DNA of 64,000 nt, taken from contig CACEBC010000010.1 of NCBI GenBank assembly GCA_902557735.1, forward strand, positions 1-64,000. Direction: 5' to 3'. This stretch comes from Porticoccaceae bacterium. GTDB taxonomy: Bacteria; Pseudomonadota; Gammaproteobacteria; Pseudomonadales; Porticoccaceae. The notes beneath the pieces were generated by a model. It saw nothing but the letters and a program-made list of their open reading frames with translations, was not told where the DNA came from and did not search any database. Shown piece after piece: positions 8,364-16,706 of the stretch; position 1 is the stretch's first letter; the number at the start of each line of letters is the position of its first letter. The position numbers were made by a program, and so were the translations under genes.

Positions 8364-9725
8364 TCACATGAAAGCTCGTGTAAGATCATTAAACGTAGCA
8401 ACGATCATGAATCCGAAAAGAATCGCCACACCCACCTTTAACCCAAACACCTGCATTTTTTCAGAGACCGGTGAGCCTTTCCCTATTTCAATCATATAAA
8501 AGATTAAGTGCCCGCCATCCAAAACAGGGATAGGAAGCAAGTTCATTACGCCAAGCATTATACTTAGAATTGCAGTAAAACGAATAAAATTGTCGAGACC
8601 AGCTCTAGCGGAATCTCCCGCTGCCTTGGCGATCCCTATAGGACCACTGAGGCTCTTGGCTGATAGTTCTCCTTTGAAAAGCTTTATGATGGATTTAACA
8701 ATGAAAAAAACGTAATCGCTTGTCTCAGAGAGGCTGCGAATTGCAGCACTGAAGATGTCATGTTCAATTGAATACAACATATCTTCAGGATAGGTCCCTT
8801 GCGGGGCCAATTGCACCCCGATTTGACCATAATTTAATCCGTCCCTAAGGACAGCATCGGGTGTCACTTCAAAAGTCATGTTCACGCCATTCCTGAGTAA
8901 ATCAACCATCACAACTTCATTGGCATTAGATTCAATTTCGTCAACGAACACTCCAACGGAATCAATATTCAAACCGTTTATTTTTGTGACGACATCACCG
9001 ATTAAAAGGCCTGCTTTGTCTGCAGCACCGCCATCCATAATTGTTCCAAGGTTTAATTGTTTAAAGATATATTTTTGAGTTAATCCTAACTCATATATTG
9101 GATGAGGCTCTGTTTGATCACGTAACCATTTCTCAACTGGGACATATAGTTTGAGCTCATCAAGTGAATTTGGGTGCTCAACCAAAAATTTTAAGCTACC
9201 AGTTGTTCCAATAGAAGAAAAAAGTGCCTTAGATACATCACTCCAATTTGGTGTTAACTCGTCATTCACTGATAAAATCGTCATCTCAGATACAAATCCA
9301 GCGGCCTCTGCAGGGGAATCAACTTCTATATGCCCAATGACCGGTCTAACTCCAGTTTCTCCATTCAAGAAAAGCATCCAAAAGGCAAAAACGGCGAGCA
9401 GGAAGTTAGCAAAAGGACCAGCGATTGTGATAGCAATCCGCTTCCAGACGTTTTGACGACCAAATTCTCTTTCATGCATTTCCTGAGGCACGGGACCATT
9501 TCGAGAATCAAGCATCTTGACGTAGCCACCCAGCGGGAGGGCCGATATCACAAAGTTGGTTCCATGGCGATCAGTCCAACCTATGAGCGGCGAGCCAAAC
9601 CCAAGCGAGAATCGTTCCACAAAAACGCCGCACTTTCTGGCCACAATAAAATGTCCATATTCGTGAACAACTATCGCTACCCCAAGGGTCAGCAATGTAT
9701 ACAGAATGGTTTCGAGAATATCCAT
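8364..9725 (-). CDS. rseP: Site-2 zinc protease RseP
   Basis: RseP is an inner-membrane protease that cuts the anti-sigma factor RseA inside the membrane and releases sigma-E under envelope stress; it also clears leftover signal peptides. The 453-residue protein has the zinc motif HEYGH (residues 21-25) in the first membrane segment, two PDZ domains (about 115-300), and a C-terminal membrane segment carrying NLLPIPVLDGG, which supplies the third metal ligand. Three bases separate it from dxr upstream. The order dxr-rseP-bamA is conserved in gammaproteobacteria. Confidence 0.95.
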   Translation of the reverse strand: MDILETILYTLLTLGVAIVVHEYGHFIVARKCGVFVERFSLGFGSPLIGWTDRHGTNFVISALPLGGYVKMLDSRNGPVPQEMHEREFGRQNVWKRIAITIAGPFANFLLAVFAFWMLFLNGETGVRPVIGHIEVDSPAEAAGFVSEMTILSVNDELTPNWSDVSKALFSSIGTTGSLKFLVEHPNSLDELKLYVPVEKWLRDQTEPHPIYELGLTQKYIFKQLNLGTIMDGGAADKAGLLIGDVVTKINGLNIDSVGVFVDEIESNANEVVMVDLLRNGVNMTFEVTPDAVLRDGLNYGQIGVQLAPQGTYPEDMLYSIEHDIFSAAIRSLSETSDYVFFIVKSIIKLFKGELSAKSLSGPIGIAKAAGDSARAGLDNFIRFTAILSIMLGVMNLLPIPVLDGGHLIFYMIEIGKGSPVSEKMQVFGLKVGVAILFGFMIVATFNDLTRAFM

Positions 9726-9728
9726 GTG

Positions 9729-10907
9729 TTACTTTACTGCTGCTTTAATGAGTTTGGAACTGAGTATTCTAGCTCGGGCGTCAGATTCTTCTACCTCTTC
9801 TATCGTATCGATTGGGCTAAAAATAGAATTAGTTAGAGTATCGCGAACGATTTCAGAGATTTGTGTGAATTTTATCCTGGAATTTAGAAAGGCATCAACT
9901 GCGGTCTCATTAGCCGCATTTAAAATCGTGGTGGCATCACCGCCTGATGTCAAAGCATCATAAGCGGTCTGTAAACATGGGAAATTCTTATGATCGGGGA
10001 GTGAGAACTCAAGATCAGATACAACAGAAAGATCAAGAGTTTTCACTCCTGATTTAATGCGCTTGGGCCAAGCCAACGCATGTGCTATCGGCACACGCAT
10101 GTCTGGCACACCCAAGTGGGCCAAAGTGGATCCGTCAGTGTAATGCACAAACGCATGGACGATACTTTGAGGATGAATGAGCACTTCGATCGAATCAGCC
10201 GGCATTTCAAAAAGAAAACTCGCCTCGATTACTTCTAATCCTTTATTCATCAGCGTCGCAGAATCTACCGAAATTTTTCGCCCCATTTTCCAGTTTGGAT
10301 GCGCACATGCTTCATCAGGAGTAACATCTCGCATTTGTTTTGCTTGCCAACCCCGGAACGGCCCCCCAGAGGCTGGGAGGGTCAGCTTGGTAATAGTTTC
10401 ATTAACACTCTGGCGATTATCTGAGAGGCACTGAAAAATTGCATTATGCTCGCTATCGATAGGCAATAAGGTGCATCCTGATCGCAAAACAGCTTGCTTA
10501 AATAAACGTCCTGCCATGACTAATGATTCTTTATTGGCAAGCAAAACTTTCTTGCCTGATTCCACTGCTGCCATTGTTGATCTAAGTCCGATACTTCCGA
10601 CAATTCCTGCTATCACAATGTCAACGGTTGATTCCTGGGCGACTAGGTTTAAGTCTTCCGCCCCACATAAAACTTGTGTATTACAACCCTTAGATCGGAG
10701 TACAGATGTTAATTTTTGGGCGATATTTTGCTTCATCACAACGGCATAGGAGGGGTTATACTTCGCACATTGATCCGCAAGTGTCTGGTATGCCACGTTA
10801 GCGGTGAGGGCGAAGATTTTAAAATCTTCAGGATGCCGGCTAATCACATCTAATGAACTAACACCGATACTTCCCGTTGAACCGAGGATTGTCACTTGTT
10901 GACTCAT
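9729..10907 (-). CDS. dxr: 1-deoxy-D-xylulose 5-phosphate reductoisomerase
   Basis: Dxr (IspC) converts deoxyxylulose phosphate to methylerythritol phosphate, the committed step of the non-mevalonate isoprenoid pathway. The 392-residue protein shows the NADPH-binding start TILGSTGSIGVSSLDVI, the metal/substrate region LLPIDSEHNAIFQ, LPASGGPFRG, and KISVDSATLMNKGLEVIEA. It sits between cdsA and rseP with 3-base gaps on both sides. The cytosolic isoprenoids it supports feed UppS, encoded two genes upstream. Confidence 0.96.
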   Translation of the reverse strand: MSQQVTILGSTGSIGVSSLDVISRHPEDFKIFALTANVAYQTLADQCAKYNPSYAVVMKQNIAQKLTSVLRSKGCNTQVLCGAEDLNLVAQESTVDIVIAGIVGSIGLRSTMAAVESGKKVLLANKESLVMAGRLFKQAVLRSGCTLLPIDSEHNAIFQCLSDNRQSVNETITKLTLPASGGPFRGWQAKQMRDVTPDEACAHPNWKMGRKISVDSATLMNKGLEVIEASFLFEMPADSIEVLIHPQSIVHAFVHYTDGSTLAHLGVPDMRVPIAHALAWPKRIKSGVKTLDLSVVSDLEFSLPDHKNFPCLQTAYDALTSGGDATTILNAANETAVDAFLNSRIKFTQISEIVRDTLTNSIFSPIDTIEEVEESDARARILSSKLIKAAVK

Positions 10908-10910
10908 AAT

Positions 10911-11738
10911 CTATATAGGCCGAAAAAGAAGTATCAAACCAAAAAGAGGCAGAGCCGCCATATATCCATCTATGCGGTCAAGAACGCCTCCATGCCCAGG
11001 CAATAGATTACTGCTATCTTTAAATCCGGAATTTCGCTTGATCATGCTTTCAAAAAGGTCTCCAATTACAGAAAACAAGGCAACAGGAATAACCAACAAC
11101 ACTAAAGTTTCTAAAAACCGACTTTGTGGGAAAAAATATACAAACGTCAATGCTACTGGCACCTGACAGATTAGGCTGCATGCAAAGCCCTCCCTTGTCT
11201 TTCCCGGGCTGAGACTCGGAGATAATTGATGGTTGCCAAATAACTTACCTCCGAAATACCCTCCAGCGTCTGCCGCCACCACGATCAAAATACCAAAAAC
11301 CAGTATAAGACGACCCCCTGCATGTCCCAGAATGATAACGACGGATGACCAAGTCAAAACAATAATTAACGCCCCCAAAAGGCTAAAAATATGCCGGTGC
11401 GACCAAAACGCAGTGCGAGATGGGTATAGCTTGAGAAAAACTGAATTTAGAAGCCAGAGGAAAATCGCAAAAATTAGAAGAGCCTTTCCCGCCGAAAAAT
11501 CTATGGTTCCAAAAAAATTTAAAAAATAACCTACCACGCAAATAAGCAACAAAATAAGCATTAGAAAGGCAACTTGACGATGGGTCTTTTTGATCTTGGC
11601 TAAGTTGCTCCATTCCCATCCTGCAACCAATACCACTGGCACCAAAGCCGCTAAAAAAAATTGCGCGGGCAGCGTATAAAGACTGGTTAAAAAGGTCACC
11701 ACTATAATCGCTGCGGTCAATAATCTATGTTTTAGCAA
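10911..11738 (-). CDS. cdsA: Phosphatidate cytidylyltransferase
   Basis: CdsA makes CDP-diacylglycerol from phosphatidic acid and CTP, the precursor of all the cell's phospholipids. It is a 275-residue multi-spanning membrane protein. The family signature is complete near the C terminus: SMIKRNSGFKDSSNLLPGHG followed by GVLDRIDGYMAALP. It lies 2 bases after uppS and 3 before dxr, so the genes are very probably translated from one message. Confidence 0.95.
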   Translation of the reverse strand: MLKHRLLTAAIIVVTFLTSLYTLPAQFFLAALVPVVLVAGWEWSNLAKIKKTHRQVAFLMLILLLICVVGYFLNFFGTIDFSAGKALLIFAIFLWLLNSVFLKLYPSRTAFWSHRHIFSLLGALIIVLTWSSVVIILGHAGGRLILVFGILIVVAADAGGYFGGKLFGNHQLSPSLSPGKTREGFACSLICQVPVALTFVYFFPQSRFLETLVLLVIPVALFSVIGDLFESMIKRNSGFKDSSNLLPGHGGVLDRIDGYMAALPLFGLILLFRPI

Positions 11739-11740
11739 TC

Positions 11741-12499
11741 TCAGTCCTCACGCGATCTTTTAAGGCCCATTTCAGCATGTCGATGTCCAAAACGTCTTTT
11801 ACGAGAATAATATTCATCGATTGCCCTATCCAATAATTCGGGACCAAAGTCAGGCCAAAAGCAATTACTTACATATAATTCGGTATAAGCCAAGTGCCAT
11901 AAGAGGAAATTGCTTATTCGTTCCTCGCCGCCGGTCCGTATACATAGATCTGGATCAGGCAACTCACCGAGCTGCAATTTTTCAGAAAACATTTCCTCAG
12001 AAATTGTCTCAGGGTGCAAATCGCCCGATTTAGCCTGAAGGGCTAATTGTCTAGCAGCTTCGAGAATATCCCACCGGCCTCCATAATCAACACAAAGCAC
12101 AAGTGTGAAATGACCATCAGCAGTCTGTTGTTCGGCCTTGTTGATTAATCGGCAAAGATCATTATTAAAATTGTTTCTATTGCCAATAATTTTTAACCGC
12201 ACACCATCAGCCTTGAGAGCATCTATTTCTTTTAACAGGTAATTAGTGAACAACTCTATCAGCCCGGAGACTTCACTGGCAGGTCTGCGCCAATTTTCAC
12301 TGCTGAATGCAAAAAGCGAAACTACCTCAATCCCATGGGATTTTGCCGATGACAAGATACCTCGAATTCTTTCAACGCCCGCTTTGTGGCCTGAAAGACC
12401 AGCAAGCCCTCGCAATGTCGCCCATCGATTATTGCCATCCATGATAATGGCTAAATGTTTGAGAGGATGATAATCGTCGCTTGAGACTATTTCGATCAT
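11741..12499 (-). CDS. uppS: Undecaprenyl pyrophosphate synthase
   Basis: UppS extends farnesyl pyrophosphate with eight isopentenyl units in cis to give the C55 carrier lipid for peptidoglycan and O-antigen. The 252-residue length is standard. Seen motifs are AIIMDGNNRWA (catalytic Asp), FAFSSENWRRP, and the C-terminal DLCIRTGGEERISNFLLWH with ELYVSNCFWPDF. It is followed by cdsA after 2 bases and preceded by frr after 21. Confidence 0.96.
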   Translation of the reverse strand: MIEIVSSDDYHPLKHLAIIMDGNNRWATLRGLAGLSGHKAGVERIRGILSSAKSHGIEVVSLFAFSSENWRRPASEVSGLIELFTNYLLKEIDALKADGVRLKIIGNRNNFNNDLCRLINKAEQQTADGHFTLVLCVDYGGRWDILEAARQLALQAKSGDLHPETISEEMFSEKLQLGELPDPDLCIRTGGEERISNFLLWHLAYTELYVSNCFWPDFGPELLDRAIDEYYSRKRRFGHRHAEMGLKRSRED

Positions 12500-12520
12500 A
12501 ATTTCCCAAGTATTTTTTTG

Positions 12521-13078
12521 TTATATATCCATTAAATCTTTTTCTTTTTCAGTTAAAAGAGCGTCAACATGAGCTACAAATCTATCTGTTATGATTTGAA
12601 CTTGGTCCTGAGCACGGCGCTCTTCATCTTGGCTAATGTCTTTCGACTTTTCAAGCGACTTTAAAGTTGACAGCACATCCCGTCTAACATTCCTTACTGA
12701 TACACGTGCTTTCTCGGCCTCTTGTTTTGCTTGCCTACCAAAAGCTTTGCGAGACTCTTCGGTTAGTGTCGGCAGCGGAACTCTGATGACAGCACCAGCA
12801 GAATTAGGATTGAGCCCAAGATCGGACCTGAGAATAGATTTTTCGATTTCAGGCACAAGATTATTGTCCCAAACTGTGAGCGCAAGCGTGCGAGCATCCT
12901 CTACAACAATCGATGTAACTTGCGAAATTGGCGTGTCTGCACCATAGTAATCTATCGAAATCCCGTCCAGTAGACTTGGGTGAGCTCTACCCGTTCGGAT
13001 TCTGTTAAAAGCTTTTCTCAGAGCGTCAAGAGATTTCTCCATCCGCTCCTCTGACTCTCGCATGTGCTCATCAATCAT
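12521..13078 (-). CDS. frr: Ribosome recycling factor
   Basis: RRF works with EF-G to split post-termination ribosomes. The 185-residue all-helical/beta hairpin protein shows the hallmark FNRIRTGRAHPSLLDGI, YYGADTPISQVTSI and the C-terminal long helix RRDVLSTLKSLEKSKDIS. It lies 6 bases after pyrH, in the usual tsf-pyrH-frr order. Confidence 0.97.
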   Translation of the reverse strand: MIDEHMRESEERMEKSLDALRKAFNRIRTGRAHPSLLDGISIDYYGADTPISQVTSIVVEDARTLALTVWDNNLVPEIEKSILRSDLGLNPNSAGAVIRVPLPTLTEESRKAFGRQAKQEAEKARVSVRNVRRDVLSTLKSLEKSKDISQDEERRAQDQVQIITDRFVAHVDALLTEKEKDLMDI

Positions 13079-13084
13079 AACAGT

Positions 13085-13819
13085 CTACTCTGGTCGAATT
13101 AATGTTCCCTCGTCGTATCCCATGATTACTTTCAAAAGTGCTCCAGTTTTAGACATTTTAAATACACCAACCGGCATCCTATGCTCTCGACACAAACATA
13201 TCGCAGTAAGATCCATTACTGAAAGTTTTTGCTCGATCACCTGATCATAGGATAGCTTTCGAAATAACTTGGCATCGGGATCCTCAAACGGATCTGCAGT
13301 ATAAACCCCATCCACTTTGGTGGCCTTCAAAACTATATCTGCGCCAATCTCTATGCCACGCAGACACGCTGCTGAGTCCGTTGTAAATAGTGGGTTGCCG
13401 GTTCCGCCCGCAAATAAAACCACTTCCCCTTGTTTTAGATATTTCATGGCCTTACGTCTATCATAGGGCTCCACAACGCCTGTCATAGGAACTGATGACA
13501 TCAATTGCGTAGAGATATTTTTTCTTTCTAAAGCATCACGCACAGCCATTGCGTTCATAAGCGTAGCAAGCATTCCCATATGATCCCCGGTGACCCGATC
13601 CATGCCAGCAGCGCTCAAAGCGGAACCTCTAAACAAGTTACCACCACCTATAACGATACCAATTTGAACCCCTATACCGACCAATTGACCCATTTCAAGC
13701 GCAATGTTGTCAAGAATTTTGGGGTCAATGCCTAAATTTCTTTCGCCAAGAAGTTCTTCTCCGCTCAATTTAAGTAAAATTCGCTTATATCTGTTGCCGT
13801 TGTGATCGGCCGACATCAC
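13085..13819 (-). CDS. pyrH: UMP kinase
   Basis: PyrH phosphorylates UMP to UDP in the cytosol; the bacterial enzyme is a hexamer of the amino-acid-kinase fold, activated by GTP and inhibited by UTP. The 244-residue protein shows [51 protein letters not shown] and [11 protein letters not shown]. Two in-frame ATG codons start the gene (13819 and 13816); either is possible. It is 11 bases after tsf. Confidence 0.96.
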   Translation of the reverse strand: MMSADHNGNRYKRILLKLSGEELLGERNLGIDPKILDNIALEMGQLVGIGVQIGIVIGGGNLFRGSALSAAGMDRVTGDHMGMLATLMNAMAVRDALERKNISTQLMSSVPMTGVVEPYDRRKAMKYLKQGEVVLFAGGTGNPLFTTDSAACLRGIEIGADIVLKATKVDGVYTADPFEDPDAKLFRKLSYDQVIEQKLSVMDLTAICLCREHRMPVGVFKMSKTGALLKVIMGYDEGTLIRPE

Positions 13820-13830
13820 AAAGTCCTCAT

Positions 13831-14694
13831 TTAAGTGCTGTTTTTGAGTTGTTCGGCAACCTCTGCTGCGAAATCAACTTCCTCGATGGTGACCCCCTCT
13901 CCCACCTCAAACCGCTCAAAGCACATAACTTCAACATTATGCCTCTTGACAAGCTCTCCAACGGTAATGTCACCATCTTTCACAAATGGTTGGTCCATCA
14001 GGCTATTTTCTTTAAGGAATTTCTTTAATCGCCCGGAAACCATCTTTTCAATTATTTTGTCTGGTTTTCCGGTTTCTCTTGCCTGGGCGGCATAAATTTC
14101 CTCCTCCGCGGCGAGCAGGTCGGATGGCATATCTTTGGATTCAACAACAACAGGATTTACAGCCGCTATGTGCATTGCTATATCTTGCGCAAGATCATGA
14201 TTGTCTCCACGTAAGCCTACCAGAACTCCAATTTTATTATTGCTATGCAAGTAAGATCCTATTATGGGCGCTTCAACACTCGAGGCTCGACGTGGTAAGA
14301 CATTTTCTCCAATTTTTTGAATTAATGCTTGTCTCGCATCCTCTAAATTTTCTTTTGAAAATAGGCTATTTAAATCCGTAGTTTTGTTGTCAAATACAGA
14401 TTCCAAAACAGCTTCTACAAAATTATTGAAATTGTCATCTCGAGCCACAAAATCAGTTTCACTGTTTATTTCACAAATAACTCCATAGCTTCCGGCAGTC
14501 TTGATACCAATAACACCTTCAGCCGCGGTTCGACCCGCTTTTTTTGCCGCTTTCAAGCCGCTGGTTTTCCGCAACTCATCGATTGCTTTCTCGATATTAC
14601 CATTACAATCCACCAAAGCCCGCTTGCATTCCATCATTCCAAGCCCTGTGCGATCCCGAAGTTCTTTTACGAGACTGATTGCTATTTTCGCCAT
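13831..14694 (-). CDS. tsf: Elongation factor Ts
   Basis: EF-Ts is the nucleotide exchange factor of EF-Tu. The 287-residue protein has the N-terminal UBA-like domain ([19 protein letters not shown]), the central dimer region with [12 protein letters not shown], which contacts EF-Tu, and a coiled-coil part near [20 protein letters not shown]. It is downstream of rpsB across an 84-base gap that contains a hairpin terminator or attenuator. Confidence 0.97.
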   Translation of the reverse strand: MAKIAISLVKELRDRTGLGMMECKRALVDCNGNIEKAIDELRKTSGLKAAKKAGRTAAEGVIGIKTAGSYGVICEINSETDFVARDDNFNNFVEAVLESVFDNKTTDLNSLFSKENLEDARQALIQKIGENVLPRRASSVEAPIIGSYLHSNNKIGVLVGLRGDNHDLAQDIAMHIAAVNPVVVESKDMPSDLLAAEEEIYAAQARETGKPDKIIEKMVSGRLKKFLKENSLMDQPFVKDGDITVGELVKRHNVEVMCFERFEVGEGVTIEEVDFAAEVAEQLKNST

Positions 14695-14721
14695 ATATTA
14701 ACCCCTTGAAAATTTTGAACA

Positions 14722-14746
14722 TTAAAAAGGGGGCTGCAGCCCCCAA
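14722..14746 (-). terminator. Intrinsic terminator/attenuator between rpsB and tsf
   Basis: The sequence GGGGGCTGCAGCCCCC (14729-14744) is a perfect palindrome. Read on the minus strand it is followed by TTTTT at 14728-14724, the form of a Rho-independent terminator. It lies after rpsB and before tsf in the same transcription direction. A partial terminator at this site, giving more S2 than EF-Ts, is known in E. coli; the same role here is inferred. Confidence 0.7.
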
Positions 14747-14778
14747 TTCTTTTCAGTGAAGAACTACCGGGTTTGACT

Positions 14779-15585
14779 TTATTCAGTCCCATCTTCCGAC
14801 TCATTTTCTTCTTGAGCTTGCGAGTCTACGACCTTTTTAGTCTTATCTTCACTAGGCAAATCTGATATCTCTATGAATTCGTCTTTACTCGCAGAGGACT
14901 CTATTTGCGATTTTCCTCTCAAAATAGAATCTGCTATAGAGGCCGCGTATAATTTAATAGCTCGGATTGAGTCATCGTTGCCGGGAATAACATGATCAAT
15001 GCCATCAGGATCACTATTTGTATCGACGATACCAACTACAGGTATCCCCAACTTATTAGCTTCTTTTATAGCGATACGTTCATGTTCAACATCGACTACA
15101 AAGAGTACGTCTGGAAGGCCATTCATGTCTTTGATGCCGCCGATAGCGTTATAAAGCTTGTCTTTCATTCTTGATCTTAACAACACTTCTTTTTTAGTCA
15201 GCTTGTCAAAAGTACCGTCTTTCTCCTCTTCCTCTAACTTTCGAAAACGTTTTATTGACTCTCGAATAGTTTTATAGTTCGTGAGCATACCGCCAAGCCA
15301 ACGATGGCTTACATAGGGCATCGCGCATCTCTCAGCTTGTTCTTTTATAATTTTTTGTGCAGCACGTTTGGTGCCCACAAACAGAATTTGGTTTCCGCGA
15401 GACGCTTCGAGCGCAATCATTTCAAGAGCCTCGTTAAAGGCTGGGACAGTGTGTTCGAGATTAATCACATGAACTTTATTTCTCGATCCAAAAATATATT
15501 CTCGCATTTTTGGATTCCAAAACCGAGTCTGATGCCCAAAGTGCACACCAGCTTGCAGCATGTCTCGCATACTTACAGACGACAT
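14779..15585 (-). CDS. rpsB: 30S ribosomal protein S2
   Basis: S2 binds the small subunit near the head-body junction and is needed for bS1 binding. The 268-residue protein has [20 protein letters not shown] at the N terminus (one residue short of the start of the fold), [26 protein letters not shown] and [20 protein letters not shown]. The tail after about residue 225 is Glu/Ser/Asp-rich and low in complexity, longer than in E. coli (241 residues). It is the first gene of the translation/envelope block on the minus strand and is divergent from map. Confidence 0.97.
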   Translation of the reverse strand: MSSVSMRDMLQAGVHFGHQTRFWNPKMREYIFGSRNKVHVINLEHTVPAFNEALEMIALEASRGNQILFVGTKRAAQKIIKEQAERCAMPYVSHRWLGGMLTNYKTIRESIKRFRKLEEEEKDGTFDKLTKKEVLLRSRMKDKLYNAIGGIKDMNGLPDVLFVVDVEHERIAIKEANKLGIPVVGIVDTNSDPDGIDHVIPGNDDSIRAIKLYAASIADSILRGKSQIESSASKDEFIEISDLPSEDKTKKVVDSQAQEENESEDGTE

Positions 15586-15921
15586 AACTTTTTCCTATAA
15601 TGGGTTAAGCCTCCACAAACCCCAACAACTAACTCTGAGCCCTTTAAGTGGCTATACGCGAGCACCCAAATTGCTGTGACGGTATGTGTGAGTAATCCTA
15701 AATAAATTTAAATTCTGAACAACATCATGCGGTGTGCTTTATACCATATATAGCAAGTCGTTTTAAAGAGCAACAGATACAAAAAAAAAATTCCGCTCAA
15801 ATTCCCGACTATGTTAACACAAATCTATTCATAGTTTGTTTGCCAAATCAGTTACTGGCATATTCTGAATATGAGACTATAGATGTACAATATATCCTCT
15901 AATTTTTAGTTCGGAAACATT
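15586..15921. other. Divergent intergenic region rpsB / map (336 bases)
   Basis: This stretch holds the regulatory regions of rpsB (minus) and map (plus). The rpsB message would have a ~145-base leader if the promoter at 15738-15766 is used; such leaders bind S2 for feedback in related bacteria, but no specific fold was proven here. On the map side there is a perfect 7-base inverted repeat with one central base (CATATTC-T-GAATATG, 15859-15873) and a possible -10, TACAAT, at about 15886-15891, without a convincing -35. No coding sequence is seen. Confidence 0.5.
15738..15766 (-). promoter_or_regulatory. Probable rpsB promoter
   Basis: On the minus strand TTAAAA (15766-15761) and TATAAA (15743-15738) are separated by 17 bases. 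The -10 is preceded by TGG, giving the extended form TGnTATAAA, and is followed by the GC-rich stretch GCACACCGC, a discriminator type common in ribosomal promoters under stringent control. The -35 match is 4 of 6. Position and form support a promoter; no experiment is implied. Confidence 0.45.
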
Positions 15922-16692
15922 ATGCCTGTCAATATTAGATCCAAAGAGGATCTGGAAAAGATGCGCATAGCCGGAAAGCTGGCTGCGCAGGTTCTCGAAA
16001 TGATTGAACCATTTGTTGAGCCTGGCGTTTCGACAGAACACCTAGATTCGCTTTGCTTCCAATACATTACCAGACATCAAAGGGCTATACCTGCTTGCTT
16101 GGGTTATAGAGGTTTCCCCAAAACCATTTGCACTTCTATAAACCAAGTTGTGTGTCATGGAATACCCTCGGAGAAAAAAATTCTCAAAAATGGCGATATT
16201 ATTAATATCGACGTGACTGTCATTAAAAATGATTGGCACGGAGATACTAGTAAAATGTTTATCGTTGGAAAAGCTCAAAATCACGCAAAACGTCTTGTAA
16301 AAATATCGAAAGATTGTCTCTATAAGGCTATCGAAATAGTTCGGCCAGGAGTAAAGCTTGGTGATCTTGGGCATGTAATTCAGTCATATGCCGAATCAAA
16401 CCATTACTCAGTGGTGCGTGAGTATTGCGGTCATGGCATCGGGAAGCAATTTCATGAAGAACCACAGATCTTGCATTACGGAAGCCCAAATACGGGTCTT
16501 ACCCTGGAGGAGGGAATGACTTTTACGATAGAACCAATGCTTAATGCGGGCAGGCCCGGCACCAGGCTAAAGCGAGACGGTTGGACTGTAGAAACAATTG
16601 ATGGCAGATTATCATCTCAGTGGGAACACACTATAGCGGTAACTGCTAGCGGTTGCGAGGTATTTACCGCTCGATCTGACGAAATCTTTTAA
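15922..16692 (+). CDS. map: Type I methionine aminopeptidase
   Basis: Map removes the initiator methionine from new proteins in the cytosol. The 256-residue protein has all five metal ligands: Asp97 (NIDVTV), Asp108 (WHGDTSKMF), His171 (YCGHGIGKQFHEEP), Glu204 (FTIEPML) and Glu235 (QWEHTI), plus His79 in VCHGIPS. map is commonly divergent from rpsB. Here it leads the plus-strand run map-glnD-dapC-nth-arsC-like-dapD. Confidence 0.96.
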   Translation: MPVNIRSKEDLEKMRIAGKLAAQVLEMIEPFVEPGVSTEHLDSLCFQYITRHQRAIPACLGYRGFPKTICTSINQVVCHGIPSEKKILKNGDIINIDVTVIKNDWHGDTSKMFIVGKAQNHAKRLVKISKDCLYKAIEIVRPGVKLGDLGHVIQSYAESNHYSVVREYCGHGIGKQFHEEPQILHYGSPNTGLTLEEGMTFTIEPMLNAGRPGTRLKRDGWTVETIDGRLSSQWEHTIAVTASGCEVFTARSDEIF

Positions 16693-16706
16693 GATTATCA
16701 TTTATC

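Noticed and set aside
10177-10749. Plus-strand open frames opposite dxr, cdsA and tsf
   Set aside because: They are antisense shadows of well-identified genes, with Ser/Pro/Thr-rich translations and no ribosome binding sites.
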